Origin: Hydrogenophilales bacterium 28-61-23
GTDB taxonomy: Bacteria; Pseudomonadota; Gammaproteobacteria; Burkholderiales; Thiobacillaceae
Length of the DNA: 64,000 nt
Direction: 5' to 3'
NCBI GenBank assembly: GCA_002281555.1
Contig: NCGJ01000003.1
Location: 186,001 to 250,000, forward strand
Part shown: positions 8,291 to 16,533 of the stretch, in pieces
How positions within the stretch are numbered: position 1 is the first letter of the stretch
Layout: every line of letters begins with the position of its first letter
Notes under the pieces: generated by a model
The model's input: only the letters and a program-made list of their open reading frames with translations
Told to the model about the DNA's origin: nothing
Databases searched by the model: none
Translations under genes and position numbers: made by a program

Positions 8291-10090
8291 ATGCACCGCC
8301 TAGCAGGCTGGCTTGGGCACGGCAGCGCCGATGCCGTACAAACCCTGGAGCTGATGCGCGCGCATTGCAGCGTGGCGCGTCCCGCCCACGTTCATGCCGA
8401 TCCCGATTGGGCCATGACCGCCAATCTGCCTCTGGCCATTGAAGGCGATCTGGCCGGCGTGATTACCGGCCGGCCCCGCTTCGACGGCGCCGAATTCCAG
8501 AACCAGCCCGCAGCTTCCGCGCTGCTCGCCCTGTGGCGGCGACATGGCCCGGATGCGCCCAAACATATCCACGGCACCTTCGCATTGGCCGTGCTGGATA
8601 AACGGCAACAAAGCGTATTTCTGGCGCTCGACCGCATCGGCGCGGAAAAACTGGCCTTTGCCGCCAATTCGACCGGCATGGTGTTCGCCAGCCAGGCCGA
8701 CATGGTCGCCGCGCATCCCGCAGTCGGGCGCGAGCTGAATCCGCAAGGCCTGTTCAATTTCCTCTATTTTTATCAGGTGCCCGCGCCTGGCAGCGTGTTC
8801 AAAGGCGTGGAAAAACTGCTCCCGGCCCAATGGGCGCTGTGGAAAAAAGGCGAACTGAGCAAAGGCTTCTACTGGGCGCTGCACTACCGGGATGAACCGC
8901 GCGACGACTTCGCCGCGCAATCCGAACGCTTCCACACGCTGCTGCGCGAGAGCGTCGCCCGCGCCAAGGGCGATGACAACGCATCCGCGTTCCTGTCCGG
9001 CGGCACCGACAGTTCCACCGTCAGCGGCGTGCTCAAGGAGATCGCCGGCAAAGCCGACACCTACTCGATCGGCTTCGACGCCGACGGCTTCGACGAAATG
9101 GAATATGCCCGCCTGGCCGCCAAACGCTTCGGCCTGGACATGCACGAGTACTACCTGAAGCCGGCCGACATCGTCGAAGCCATTCCGCTCATCGCCAGCC
9201 ACTATGACGAACCGTTCGCCAACGAATCCGCCGTGCCGACTTATTTCTGCGCCAAGCTGGCGGCGGCGGATGGCTACAAGGTCATGCTGGCCGGCGACGG
9301 TGGCGATGAAATCTTCGGCGGCAACGCGCGCTACGCGAAGCAGAAAGTGTTCGAGATTTATCACCAGATTCCGTCCGTGCTACGCAGCGGCCTGATCGAA
9401 CCTCTGGCCAACCTGCCCGGCCTCGGAAATATCGCGCCGTTCAGCAAGGCGCAAAGTTATATCCGGCAGGCCAACATCCCGCTGCCGGAGCGCATGGAGT
9501 CGTACAACTACGTCTACCGCCAGCCACTGAACGAAATGTTCGCGCCCGGCTTCCTGGCCAGCGTAGACAGCCACCAGCCGAGCGAACTGCTCAAGGAAGT
9601 CTACGACCGCGCCGATTCCACCTCGTACATCAACCGCATGTTGCACTTGGATATCAAGTTCACGCTGGCCGACAGCGATTTGCGCAAAGTCGGCGCGATG
9701 ACCGAAGCCGCCGGCATCGACGTGCGCTACCCGCTGCTAGACGACGCGATGATGGATTTCTCCGGCGAAGTGCCGCCCGACTGGAAAGTGAAGGGCCAGT
9801 ACCTGCGCTGGTTCTTCAAGACCGCGCTGAAAGGCTTTCTACCCGACGAAATCATCGACAAGAGCAAACACGGCTTCGGCCTGCCGTTCGGCGTCTGGGC
9901 CAAGGACTACGCCCCACTGCGCGAACGCATCGAAGACCGCCTGTCCGACCTGAAAAAACGCGACATCCTGCAACCCGCCTATATCGACCTGGTGCGCAAC
10001 GAACACATGAGCGGCCACGCCACTTATTTCGGCAAGATGATCTGGAACATGATGATTCTGGAGGAGTGGCTGCAGGCGAAGGGGCTGTAA
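8291..10090 (+). CDS. Asparagine synthetase-like protein lacking the glutaminase cysteine
   Basis: This 599-residue protein has a degenerate N-terminal Ntn-glutaminase domain and an intact C-terminal asparagine-synthase domain. The usual Met-Cys-Gly-Ile start is replaced by MHRLAGWLG, so the nucleophilic Cys2 is a histidine, and no RHRGPD motif follows. The synthetase half keeps the PP-loop SGGTDSS (about 235-241) and GDGGDEIFGG. It should still adenylate a carboxylate but would need free ammonia, another amine, or a partner for nitrogen. A good ribosome site (caggag) precedes the ATG. It opens a plus-strand glycan operon; relatives in such loci are thought to amidate sugar acids or act on glycan precursors. 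Compare the intact paralogue at 49603-51516. Confidence 0.9.
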   Translation: MHRLAGWLGHGSADAVQTLELMRAHCSVARPAHVHADPDWAMTANLPLAIEGDLAGVITGRPRFDGAEFQNQPAASALLALWRRHGPDAPKHIHGTFALAVLDKRQQSVFLALDRIGAEKLAFAANSTGMVFASQADMVAAHPAVGRELNPQGLFNFLYFYQVPAPGSVFKGVEKLLPAQWALWKKGELSKGFYWALHYRDEPRDDFAAQSERFHTLLRESVARAKGDDNASAFLSGGTDSSTVSGVLKEIAGKADTYSIGFDADGFDEMEYARLAAKRFGLDMHEYYLKPADIVEAIPLIASHYDEPFANESAVPTYFCAKLAAADGYKVMLAGDGGDEIFGGNARYAKQKVFEIYHQIPSVLRSGLIEPLANLPGLGNIAPFSKAQSYIRQANIPLPERMESYNYVYRQPLNEMFAPGFLASVDSHQPSELLKEVYDRADSTSYINRMLHLDIKFTLADSDLRKVGAMTEAAGIDVRYPLLDDAMMDFSGEVPPDWKVKGQYLRWFFKTALKGFLPDEIIDKSKHGFGLPFGVWAKDYAPLRERIEDRLSDLKKRDILQPAYIDLVRNEHMSGHATYFGKMIWNMMILEEWLQAKGL

Positions 10091-10118
10091 GTCATCTTCC
10101 ATTCGCAAAAATCGACTG

Positions 10119-10126
10119 CCCCCCCC
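10119..10126. repeat. C8 homopolymer tract upstream of a surface gene
   Basis: Eight consecutive C residues in the 52-base gap between the asparagine-synthetase-like gene and the SGNH/AlgJ-like gene, 17 bases before the latter's start codon. Length changes here could alter translation initiation. Confidence 0.6.
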
Positions 10127-10142
10127 ACAGACAGACCGTGTG

Positions 10143-11156
10143 ATGCGCAAACTTAATCACCCTCTCCGAGGTTTTCTCGTCGCCTTGGTTTTGCTGCTGG
10201 GTATAGAAGTCTGGTTGCATACCGATGACTTCCTCTATCGCTATCGATCAGTCTTCGCGGCGGGGCGCGCGATGGACAAGATCAAATACGTGGAAGCCAC
10301 TTCGCCGCGCCTGATCGTGACAGGCAATAGCCGAGTCGATAACGGGTTCGATGCGCGGCATGTCGGTGCGATTCTCGGGCTGTCACCGTTGGAAACATTC
10401 AACCTCGGGCTTCCAGGCGCGAATGCACGCCATCTGGAAGCCATTTTTCAAAGGCTAGACCAAGCTGGAAAGTTAAGCTCCGGGCAAATAGAGATGGTCG
10501 TCTTCGGGCTGGACGAGGCCCTGATGCAAGCCGAGGACACGCTGGGCTACGGCGTATTTTTCTCCGACCCGGCCGCGCTCCTTGCCGAAAGAAATGTGGC
10601 TGGCGCACTCACGACCACCTTCCGATTCTGGGGCTATGCGGGCAATTTAAAGGAACTACGCGAGCCTGAAAAAGCCGGACGCTTTGCCCAGGCGACTTTC
10701 AAACCGGTAGAGCCGGTCGGCGGCGCGGCAAGTGAGTTCCAGGGCTACCGCGCGGGGTTTGGCGCGGGTCAATTCCAGAATGCCACGCAAGTCGCCAGGC
10801 AGGAGGAAACCGCGATCGCTCCCCCCAGTCCTGTGGTTGCCCAGTCTTTCCTGCGCATCCTGGACTTATTGCGAAGCCGCGGAGTGAAAGTGGCCGTCGT
10901 ATTACCTCCATTGCTGGAACGCGATGTCCTTTACTTGAACGACTCGCTGCCCTCGGCGCGACCCTACCTGGAATTGGCTCGGGAGATTGCCGGACAAGGG
11001 GTGCCGATTCTTGTTTTGGATGCTGGAGCGCCACGCGATCCGCTCGATTTCATCAATGCGGGCCATCTCAACGACCGTGGCGCTCAGCGCTATTCGGCTC
11101 TCCTGGGCCAAAAACTAGCCGCCCTCTGGAATCCCGCTGACGGAGTGCGGCCATGA
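10143..11156 (+). CDS. Membrane-anchored SGNH/AlgJ-like protein, partner of the MBOAT acyltransferase
   Basis: A 337-residue protein with an N-terminal membrane segment (about 9-24) and a periplasmic SGNH-hydrolase-like domain. IVTGNSRVDNGFD (about 60) resembles the nucleophile block, and DFINAGHLNDRG near the C-terminus resembles the Asp/His block (DxxH). Proteins of this type, like AlgJ/AlgX, hand acyl groups from an MBOAT protein to a polysaccharide. The MBOAT gene starts in the last 4 bases of this one, which supports that role. The ATG at 10143 is chosen over the GTG just before it; no strong ribosome site is seen and a C8 tract lies just upstream. The specific substrate is unknown. Confidence 0.8.
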   Translation: MRKLNHPLRGFLVALVLLLGIEVWLHTDDFLYRYRSVFAAGRAMDKIKYVEATSPRLIVTGNSRVDNGFDARHVGAILGLSPLETFNLGLPGANARHLEAIFQRLDQAGKLSSGQIEMVVFGLDEALMQAEDTLGYGVFFSDPAALLAERNVAGALTTTFRFWGYAGNLKELREPEKAGRFAQATFKPVEPVGGAASEFQGYRAGFGAGQFQNATQVARQEETAIAPPSPVVAQSFLRILDLLRSRGVKVAVVLPPLLERDVLYLNDSLPSARPYLELAREIAGQGVPILVLDAGAPRDPLDFINAGHLNDRGAQRYSALLGQKLAALWNPADGVRP

Positions 11157-12592
11157 TTTTCAGCAGCTTCAACTTCATCGTGTTTTTCGTTGCGGTGCTG
11201 GGAATTTACTCATTGGCACGCAATTATCCCCAGCGTGCGGTGGTCATTCTGGCCGCGAGCATCCTGTTTTACGCCTCATGGAAACCCGCCTATCTCATCT
11301 TGCTGGCGGCTTCGCTGACCATCAATTACGGCATCTACAGCATTCTGTTCCGCCGACGCTCGAAAGCCTGGCTGGTGGCCGGAGTGGCAATCAACATCGT
11401 GGTGTTGGTGTTCTACAAATACTTGGGGTTGTTGGTCGAAACCACGTTCGGACTAGGCCGACTGCTCGGCGTCGACACGCCCGATGCCCGGCCGACCTGG
11501 ATAGACTGGGCCCTGCCTCTCGGCATCAGTTTCTACACCTTCCATATGTTGTCGGTGATGATCGACGTGTATCGCGGGGAATGGACCAAACACATCAGCT
11601 TCCTGTCCTGGACCCTCTATGTAACCTTCTTCCCACACATGATTGCCGGCCCGATTCTGCGTGCCAGCGAACTGGTCGAACAACTTGAACAGTTGCGCGG
11701 GCTCAATCTCAACAACCTGCGCACCGGCATGCTGATCTTCATCGCCGGCCTGGCCAAAAAAGTTCTGCTTGCCGACAACCTGGCGCCTATCGTCGAGGAG
11801 CTTTACAGCCAACCGGAACAACTCGACTTCTGGATGGCATGGTTCGCCACCATCGCTTTCGCGATGCAGATCTATTTTGATTTTTCCGGTTACAGCGAAA
11901 TGGCGATCGGCCTCGCCCGAATGTTCGGCGTAACCCTGCCGCGCAATTTCAAATATCCCTATATCAGCCGCAGCGTGCGCGAATTCTGGCAACGCTGGCA
12001 TATCACGCTATCACGCTGGCTGCGCGACTACCTCTACATCTCGCTTGGGGGATCGCGACGCGGCGAGGCGCGTAACTATGCCAACCTCATGGCCACCATG
12101 CTGCTCGGCGGGCTCTGGCACGGAGCCGGCTGGACCTTCGTGTTCTGGGGATTCCTCCATGGCGCTTACCTGATAGCGCATCGCCTACTACTGAATTTTT
12201 ACGCCAGGATGGGATGGATCGGGCACACCTTAAGCGCACGCCTGATCTCCTGGGCCGGTTTACCCACCACCTTCATACTCGTCTGCTTTACCTGGGTGTT
12301 CTTCCGTGCCACCAACTTTGCCGATGCCTGGATCATCGGCGGCGCAATGCTCGGGCTCGCCGACCCGATCGGCGCACCGCCCCAAGTTCGCGGTTATCTT
12401 AAAGTGCTGCTGGGCATCGCTTTCATCATCGCCTACGCCGAACCCTGGTTCGTAAGGATTGTCTCCAAGCATGGCCTGCTTTCCTGGTGGCGAGCGCCCT
12501 ACCCCCTAAGAGGACTAGCCTATGCCAGCCTGGTCTTACTGCTGGTTATATTTGGCGGCGGCACCCAGAAGTTCATTTATTTTGATTTTTGA
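11153..12592 (+). CDS. MBOAT family O-acyltransferase (AlgI/DltB-like)
   Basis: A 479-residue polytopic inner-membrane protein with about ten hydrophobic helices. Family hallmarks are the cytoplasmic segment YISRSVREFWQRWHITLSRW (about 269-288) and GLWHGAGWTFVFWGFLHG (about 319-336), containing the conserved histidine. MBOAT proteins of this type move acyl groups, usually acetyl, across the membrane for O-acylation of exopolysaccharides. It overlaps the SGNH-like gene by 4 bases (ATGA), so the two are probably translated together as an acylation module. The acyl acceptor is likely the polysaccharide made by the surrounding genes. Confidence 0.94.
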   Translation: MIFSSFNFIVFFVAVLGIYSLARNYPQRAVVILAASILFYASWKPAYLILLAASLTINYGIYSILFRRRSKAWLVAGVAINIVVLVFYKYLGLLVETTFGLGRLLGVDTPDARPTWIDWALPLGISFYTFHMLSVMIDVYRGEWTKHISFLSWTLYVTFFPHMIAGPILRASELVEQLEQLRGLNLNNLRTGMLIFIAGLAKKVLLADNLAPIVEELYSQPEQLDFWMAWFATIAFAMQIYFDFSGYSEMAIGLARMFGVTLPRNFKYPYISRSVREFWQRWHITLSRWLRDYLYISLGGSRRGEARNYANLMATMLLGGLWHGAGWTFVFWGFLHGAYLIAHRLLLNFYARMGWIGHTLSARLISWAGLPTTFILVCFTWVFFRATNFADAWIIGGAMLGLADPIGAPPQVRGYLKVLLGIAFIIAYAEPWFVRIVSKHGLLSWWRAPYPLRGLAYASLVLLLVIFGGGTQKFIYFDF

Positions 12593-12608
12593 CCCGATGA
12601 AACCGGGT
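12592..12608 (+). terminator. Weak hairpin after the MBOAT gene
   Basis: ACCCG (12592-12596) and CGGGT (12604-12608) form a 5-bp stem starting on the stop codon, followed by a short T-rich stretch (tcttt). It may attenuate between the acylation pair and the sulfotransferase gene. The stem is short. Confidence 0.3.
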
Positions 12609-12666
12609 TCTTTCGCAGTGAGCCAGAGTTCCCGTTCGTTGCTTGATGTATTGATAGAGGCCGCTT

Positions 12667-13557
12667 TTGAACAAACCTAATCTCTTCCTGATCGGCGCAA
12701 TGAAGTCTGGATCCACGACCCTGCATGAGTTGTTGGCGGAGCATCCTGAAATTTGCATGAGCGAACCCAAAGAACCTTGCTACTTCATCGACCCGGATTT
12801 ACTTAAAAGCATGTGGCCGGAAATGTGGCGCATGGGGTTCTGGCGCAGTGAAGCAATCTATCTCGATTTATTCAAGGGCAAACCTGACGCCATCTACCGG
12901 GGCGAATCCAGCACGGACTACTCAAAACTCGCCAAGATCACCGGCGTGGTCGAGCGCATGGCCGGTTTCAATCCAGAAGCCCGCATCGTCTACATCATGC
13001 GAGACCCGGTGGAGCGCACCATCAGCCATTACTGGCATATGGCGGAACATCGCGGCGAAACCCGAAGCCCAATGGACGCCATCCTCAATGACCCTCACTA
13101 CACCGACGTCAGCAATTACGCCATGCAATTGCGTCCCTATCTGGAGCGTTTTGGCCGCGAGCGGGTCCATGTATTGACCTTTGAAGAACTCACCCGCAAC
13201 CCATTACCCACCGTTAAAAGTGTTTTCGCATGGCTAGGGGTGGACGCGGACTTCACTCCGGCGGATACAAAAAGCGCCCGCAATGCCACGCCCAATCAAG
13301 TTACACAGCGGCGGGAAGGCGCAAGCCTGCTGCACCAATTTCGTCATTCACGGCTCTGGAATGGCATCGGCCGATATGTGCCCCCGGCCTTGCGCAAATT
13401 TGGCGTCTCAATGGTCGAGAAAAAAGTTGAACGCAGCAAAGTCGACATGTCGCCGGTAAAAGACCACCTGCGCAAACTGCAACGTACCCAAGTCGAGGAA
13501 TTGATCGGCCTGGTCGGACGCGACTTTCCGGAGTGGAAGACCCTATATGGCCGCTGA
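12667..13557 (+). CDS. PAPS-dependent sulfotransferase
   Basis: A 296-residue cytoplasmic sulfotransferase. The 5'-phosphosulfate loop is IGAMKSGSTTLHELLAEHPE (7-26) and the 3'-phosphate site is VYIMRDPVERTISHYW (about 107-122), where Arg and Ser bind PAPS. The start is a TTG at 12667, supported by an agagg ribosome site six bases upstream (12656-12660); an ATG start would remove the PAPS loop. It probably sulfates a sugar of the polysaccharide or lipid-linked glycan made by adjacent glycosyltransferases. It overlaps the following GT2 gene by 11 bases. Confidence 0.93.
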   Translation: MNKPNLFLIGAMKSGSTTLHELLAEHPEICMSEPKEPCYFIDPDLLKSMWPEMWRMGFWRSEAIYLDLFKGKPDAIYRGESSTDYSKLAKITGVVERMAGFNPEARIVYIMRDPVERTISHYWHMAEHRGETRSPMDAILNDPHYTDVSNYAMQLRPYLERFGRERVHVLTFEELTRNPLPTVKSVFAWLGVDADFTPADTKSARNATPNQVTQRREGASLLHQFRHSRLWNGIGRYVPPALRKFGVSMVEKKVERSKVDMSPVKDHLRKLQRTQVEELIGLVGRDFPEWKTLYGR

Positions 13558-14506
13558 GCAAACATCGATGCGGAACAGCGCCCCTGCCCGCATCTCGGTC
13601 ATCATTCCAGCCTACAACGCGGCGGCCACCATAGGCAAAGCGATCGATTCCATCCTTGCCCAGGGCTACCCAGCCCACGAGATCATCGTGGTGGATGACG
13701 GCTCGACCGACCGGACCGGCGAGACAGTACAAACCTATGGTGAACGGGTCACCTATGTCCACCAGGACAACGCCGGCCCCTCGGCGGCTCGCAATCGAGG
13801 AGTACAACAGGCAAGCGGCGAATGGATCGCTTTTCTCGATGCCGACGATTGGTATTTGCCGGATCGCCTGAATACCCATGCGGAAATGATCAGGGACGAC
13901 CCCAAGTTGGACTTTCTGGTTGGCAGCTTCGATTACGTCGCACCCCAAGGCCACCTTATCGCCGCCTCCATCGTCGGCGCCGAATTTGGCAAACAATTGC
14001 TGGCCCGCGACGGCAAGCAAGGCCGCGTAGCGCTTGAGGGGAAAGAAATCGGCGGCTTCATCGCCGACCAATTCAGCGACACCCGCTGCCTCACTTTGCC
14101 AAAGACAACCTTCCTCACGCTCGGCGGCTTCCCACTCGATCTGCGAATCTGCGAGGACGTCGTATTCATGTTGCGGCTGTGCGCGCGCAGCCACCGTATC
14201 GGCGTAACCTGCCAATCGCTTGCCGTATATACCGTGCATGACACAGGCCTGATCCGATCCGACCGACTGCGCGCCCAGACCGAAACAGTGCGCGCCTTGC
14301 TCACCCTATCCCGAGAAATGCCCACAGCCCCTCCGCCAGTATTCAAAGCATGGAAACAATTGGTTAAGCGCGCCTATCGCAACCTGGCTTTGCACAACGC
14401 CCGCAATGGCCAGCCAATGGCGGCCATTCGCAGTGCGCTGGATGGTTTCAGATTCCAGCCCGCGCTAAATGATCTGCGGTTTCTCCTGTCTCTCCTGCGC
14501 AAATGA
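13547..14506 (+). CDS. Glycosyltransferase family 2
   Basis: A 319-residue GT-A enzyme: ISVIIPAYNAAATIGKAIDS at 14-33, VVDDGSTD (about 47-54) and the DxD-type FLDADDW (about 95-101) that binds the metal and nucleotide sugar. No membrane segments are seen, so it acts at the cytoplasmic face. It starts inside the sulfotransferase gene and ends by overlapping the next GT4 gene by 4 bases (ATGA), so all three are one translation unit. Donor and acceptor sugars cannot be read from sequence. Confidence 0.92.
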   Translation: MAAEQTSMRNSAPARISVIIPAYNAAATIGKAIDSILAQGYPAHEIIVVDDGSTDRTGETVQTYGERVTYVHQDNAGPSAARNRGVQQASGEWIAFLDADDWYLPDRLNTHAEMIRDDPKLDFLVGSFDYVAPQGHLIAASIVGAEFGKQLLARDGKQGRVALEGKEIGGFIADQFSDTRCLTLPKTTFLTLGGFPLDLRICEDVVFMLRLCARSHRIGVTCQSLAVYTVHDTGLIRSDRLRAQTETVRALLTLSREMPTAPPPVFKAWKQLVKRAYRNLALHNARNGQPMAAIRSALDGFRFQPALNDLRFLLSLLRK

Positions 14507-15651
14507 GCAACGCGCGCTTGCTGGTACTTACCGAACTCTTCCTGCCCACCAAGGGCGGCACTGCGGTCTGGGCCGCCGAGGTCTATAAACGGCTGGGCGG
14601 CAAGGACATCCACATCGTCACCGCCGATGTACCCGACGCCGCCCAGGTCGACGCCGTTCACCCCAACTCGGTGCATCGACTCAACCTCAAACGCGTAGCC
14701 TGGCTGAAGCCGGAATCTCTGGTCATGTACGCCAGATTCTTCTTCAAATCCCTCGCCTTGGCGCTGACCCACCGCTTCGACGCCATCCACGCCTTCCGCG
14801 CGCTGCCCGAAGGCCTGGTCGCCTGGGCAGTGGCACGGCTGACTTTCCGTCCGGTGGTGATCTACGCGCACGGCGAAGAACTCACCACCTGGGGCAAGGG
14901 TGGGAAATACAAAGCGATGCGCTTTGCGCTGCGCCATGCCGACAGAATCATCGCCAACAGTGAACACACCCGCGGCACCCTGCTGAACATGGGCATTGAC
15001 GCCGGGCGTATCTCCATCATCTGCCCAGGCGTGGACGTGAATGTGTTCAGGCCTGGGTTGGATTATTCCGGTTTGCGCGAAAGCCTTGGCATCGGCGCCG
15101 AGGAAAAGCTGGTCTTCTCGGTTGGCCGCCTGTCGCGCCGCAAAGGCTTCGATCAAGCCATTCGCGCCGTGGCGCTACTAAGAAAAGAAGGGCTTCCCGT
15201 GCGCTATGTCATCGCGGGAATCGGCGAGGATGCTGAATATCTCGACGTTTTGATCAAGGAACACCACGCGCAAAACTTCATTCACCGGATAGGTGCGGTC
15301 AAAGAAGCCGATCTGCCCCGGTGGATGAATGCATGCGATGTTTTTGCCATGCCAAATCGTGATATCAACGGTGACAGCGAAGGATTCGGCATGGTTTTCA
15401 TTGAAGCGGCCGCCTGCGGAAAACCTTCGATTGCCGGGCGGGCGGGCGGCACATCTTCGGCGGTTCTTCATCAAGTCACGGGCCTCCGGGTCGATGGCGA
15501 AAACCTGGATGAACTCTTGCATGACTTGAAGCGCTTGCTCGAGGATTCCGAGTTGGCAAGCCGGCTTGGCCAGTCGGGTTACCAGAGAGTGCAGACCGAT
15601 TTTTCCTGGAATCAGGTCGCGTTTATGACATCCAATTTGTTTTGTGAGTAA
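14503..15651 (+). CDS. Glycosyltransferase family 4
   Basis: A 382-residue GT-B enzyme. The N-terminal glycine-rich acceptor loop is LFLPTKGGTAVWAAEVYKRL (11-30), and the donor-binding E-x7-E motif is EGFGMVFIEAAACGKP (about 293-308). VFSVGRLSRRKGFDQAI (about 205) is the usual start of the C-terminal Rossmann domain. It is soluble or peripheral. It follows the GT2 by ATGA overlap and is followed after three bases by a secreted TPR protein. Confidence 0.92.
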   Translation: MSNARLLVLTELFLPTKGGTAVWAAEVYKRLGGKDIHIVTADVPDAAQVDAVHPNSVHRLNLKRVAWLKPESLVMYARFFFKSLALALTHRFDAIHAFRALPEGLVAWAVARLTFRPVVIYAHGEELTTWGKGGKYKAMRFALRHADRIIANSEHTRGTLLNMGIDAGRISIICPGVDVNVFRPGLDYSGLRESLGIGAEEKLVFSVGRLSRRKGFDQAIRAVALLRKEGLPVRYVIAGIGEDAEYLDVLIKEHHAQNFIHRIGAVKEADLPRWMNACDVFAMPNRDINGDSEGFGMVFIEAAACGKPSIAGRAGGTSSAVLHQVTGLRVDGENLDELLHDLKRLLEDSELASRLGQSGYQRVQTDFSWNQVAFMTSNLFCE

Positions 15652-15654
15652 GCA

Positions 15655-16533
15655 ATGCGTAAATATTATTTGCTGGCGATTCTGTTGCTTTGCTTTTGCG
15701 TACAACCCGTTACGGCTGAAGTGTCATATGGCACAAAAGAGGAGGAAACGAAGTTGTTGCCGCCTTATTGCGGCGGGCCAGGAGGCGGCGACTGGCGTGC
15801 GATTCTTGGCGAGCAAATTCTATTTAACAATCACACTTGTTATGGAATAACAAAAATAAACAGATATTACAAAGCCAAAGGCGCCAAAGAACGAAGGGCG
15901 CAGTTAGAAGGCGCGCTGGATGATTTCTCATATTCAGTCAGCCATCTAACGCCTGATTTCAAATTGATGCCGGAGATATATATGTATCGGGGCGTCACTT
16001 ATAAGCTGTTAGGAGAGAACGCAAAAGCCGTGTCGGACCTTTCAAAATCTATTAGCCTGGACCCAAAATACTCAAGATCGGTTGCCGAGCTCGCGGATAT
16101 CTATGACAGCGCCTTTTCAAAACGCGACAAAGCGCTAGGACTGGTGACCGAAGGATTGCGACACAATCCAGATTCAAAAGAGCTGAAGCGTCGATACACA
16201 AAATTTGGCGGCAAGCCGCCATTCCCACAACCCTATGAGCAGTCCGCGGATCGTGATGTTTCGAGTAAAAAAGAGGCCGACAAATCGCCGCCTGACTTGA
16301 CCATTACCCCTGAATCAGCGGCAAAACAAACTCCTTCTGAACCACCTGGCAGCACAGCAATCCCCGCTAAAGTATCTTCAGGAACCTCCGCAAAGGACGG
16401 CACAACCGTTAATCCGCCTCAGCCCGCGATTGGCTCCCCATCGAATCCCTGGTGTCGTTTCTGCCCTGATGCGGTTCCTACGCAAGATCCTTCGACATCC
16501 AGGACTCAAGCCGAGCCCACAGCCACGCCGTGA
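15655..16533 (+). CDS. Secreted TPR-repeat protein with Pro/Ser/Thr-rich tail, unknown function
   Basis: A 292-residue protein with a clear Sec signal peptide (about 1-22, KYYLLAILLLCFCVQPVTA). The mature part has a short TPR-like array (about 100-180; YMYRGVTYKLLGENAKAVSD and the following helices), then a disordered tail rich in Pro, Ser, Thr and Lys to the end. Four cysteines are present in the mature chain (two N-terminal, two near the tail). Codon use is more A/T-rich than the genes upstream. It lies 3 bases after the GT4 gene, and its last 56 bases overlap the convergent GT2-sulfatase gene. TPR proteins next to exopolysaccharide genes sometimes serve assembly or export; that role here is inference. 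Confidence 0.75.
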   Translation: MRKYYLLAILLLCFCVQPVTAEVSYGTKEEETKLLPPYCGGPGGGDWRAILGEQILFNNHTCYGITKINRYYKAKGAKERRAQLEGALDDFSYSVSHLTPDFKLMPEIYMYRGVTYKLLGENAKAVSDLSKSISLDPKYSRSVAELADIYDSAFSKRDKALGLVTEGLRHNPDSKELKRRYTKFGGKPPFPQPYEQSADRDVSSKKEADKSPPDLTITPESAAKQTPSEPPGSTAIPAKVSSGTSAKDGTTVNPPQPAIGSPSNPWCRFCPDAVPTQDPSTSRTQAEPTATP

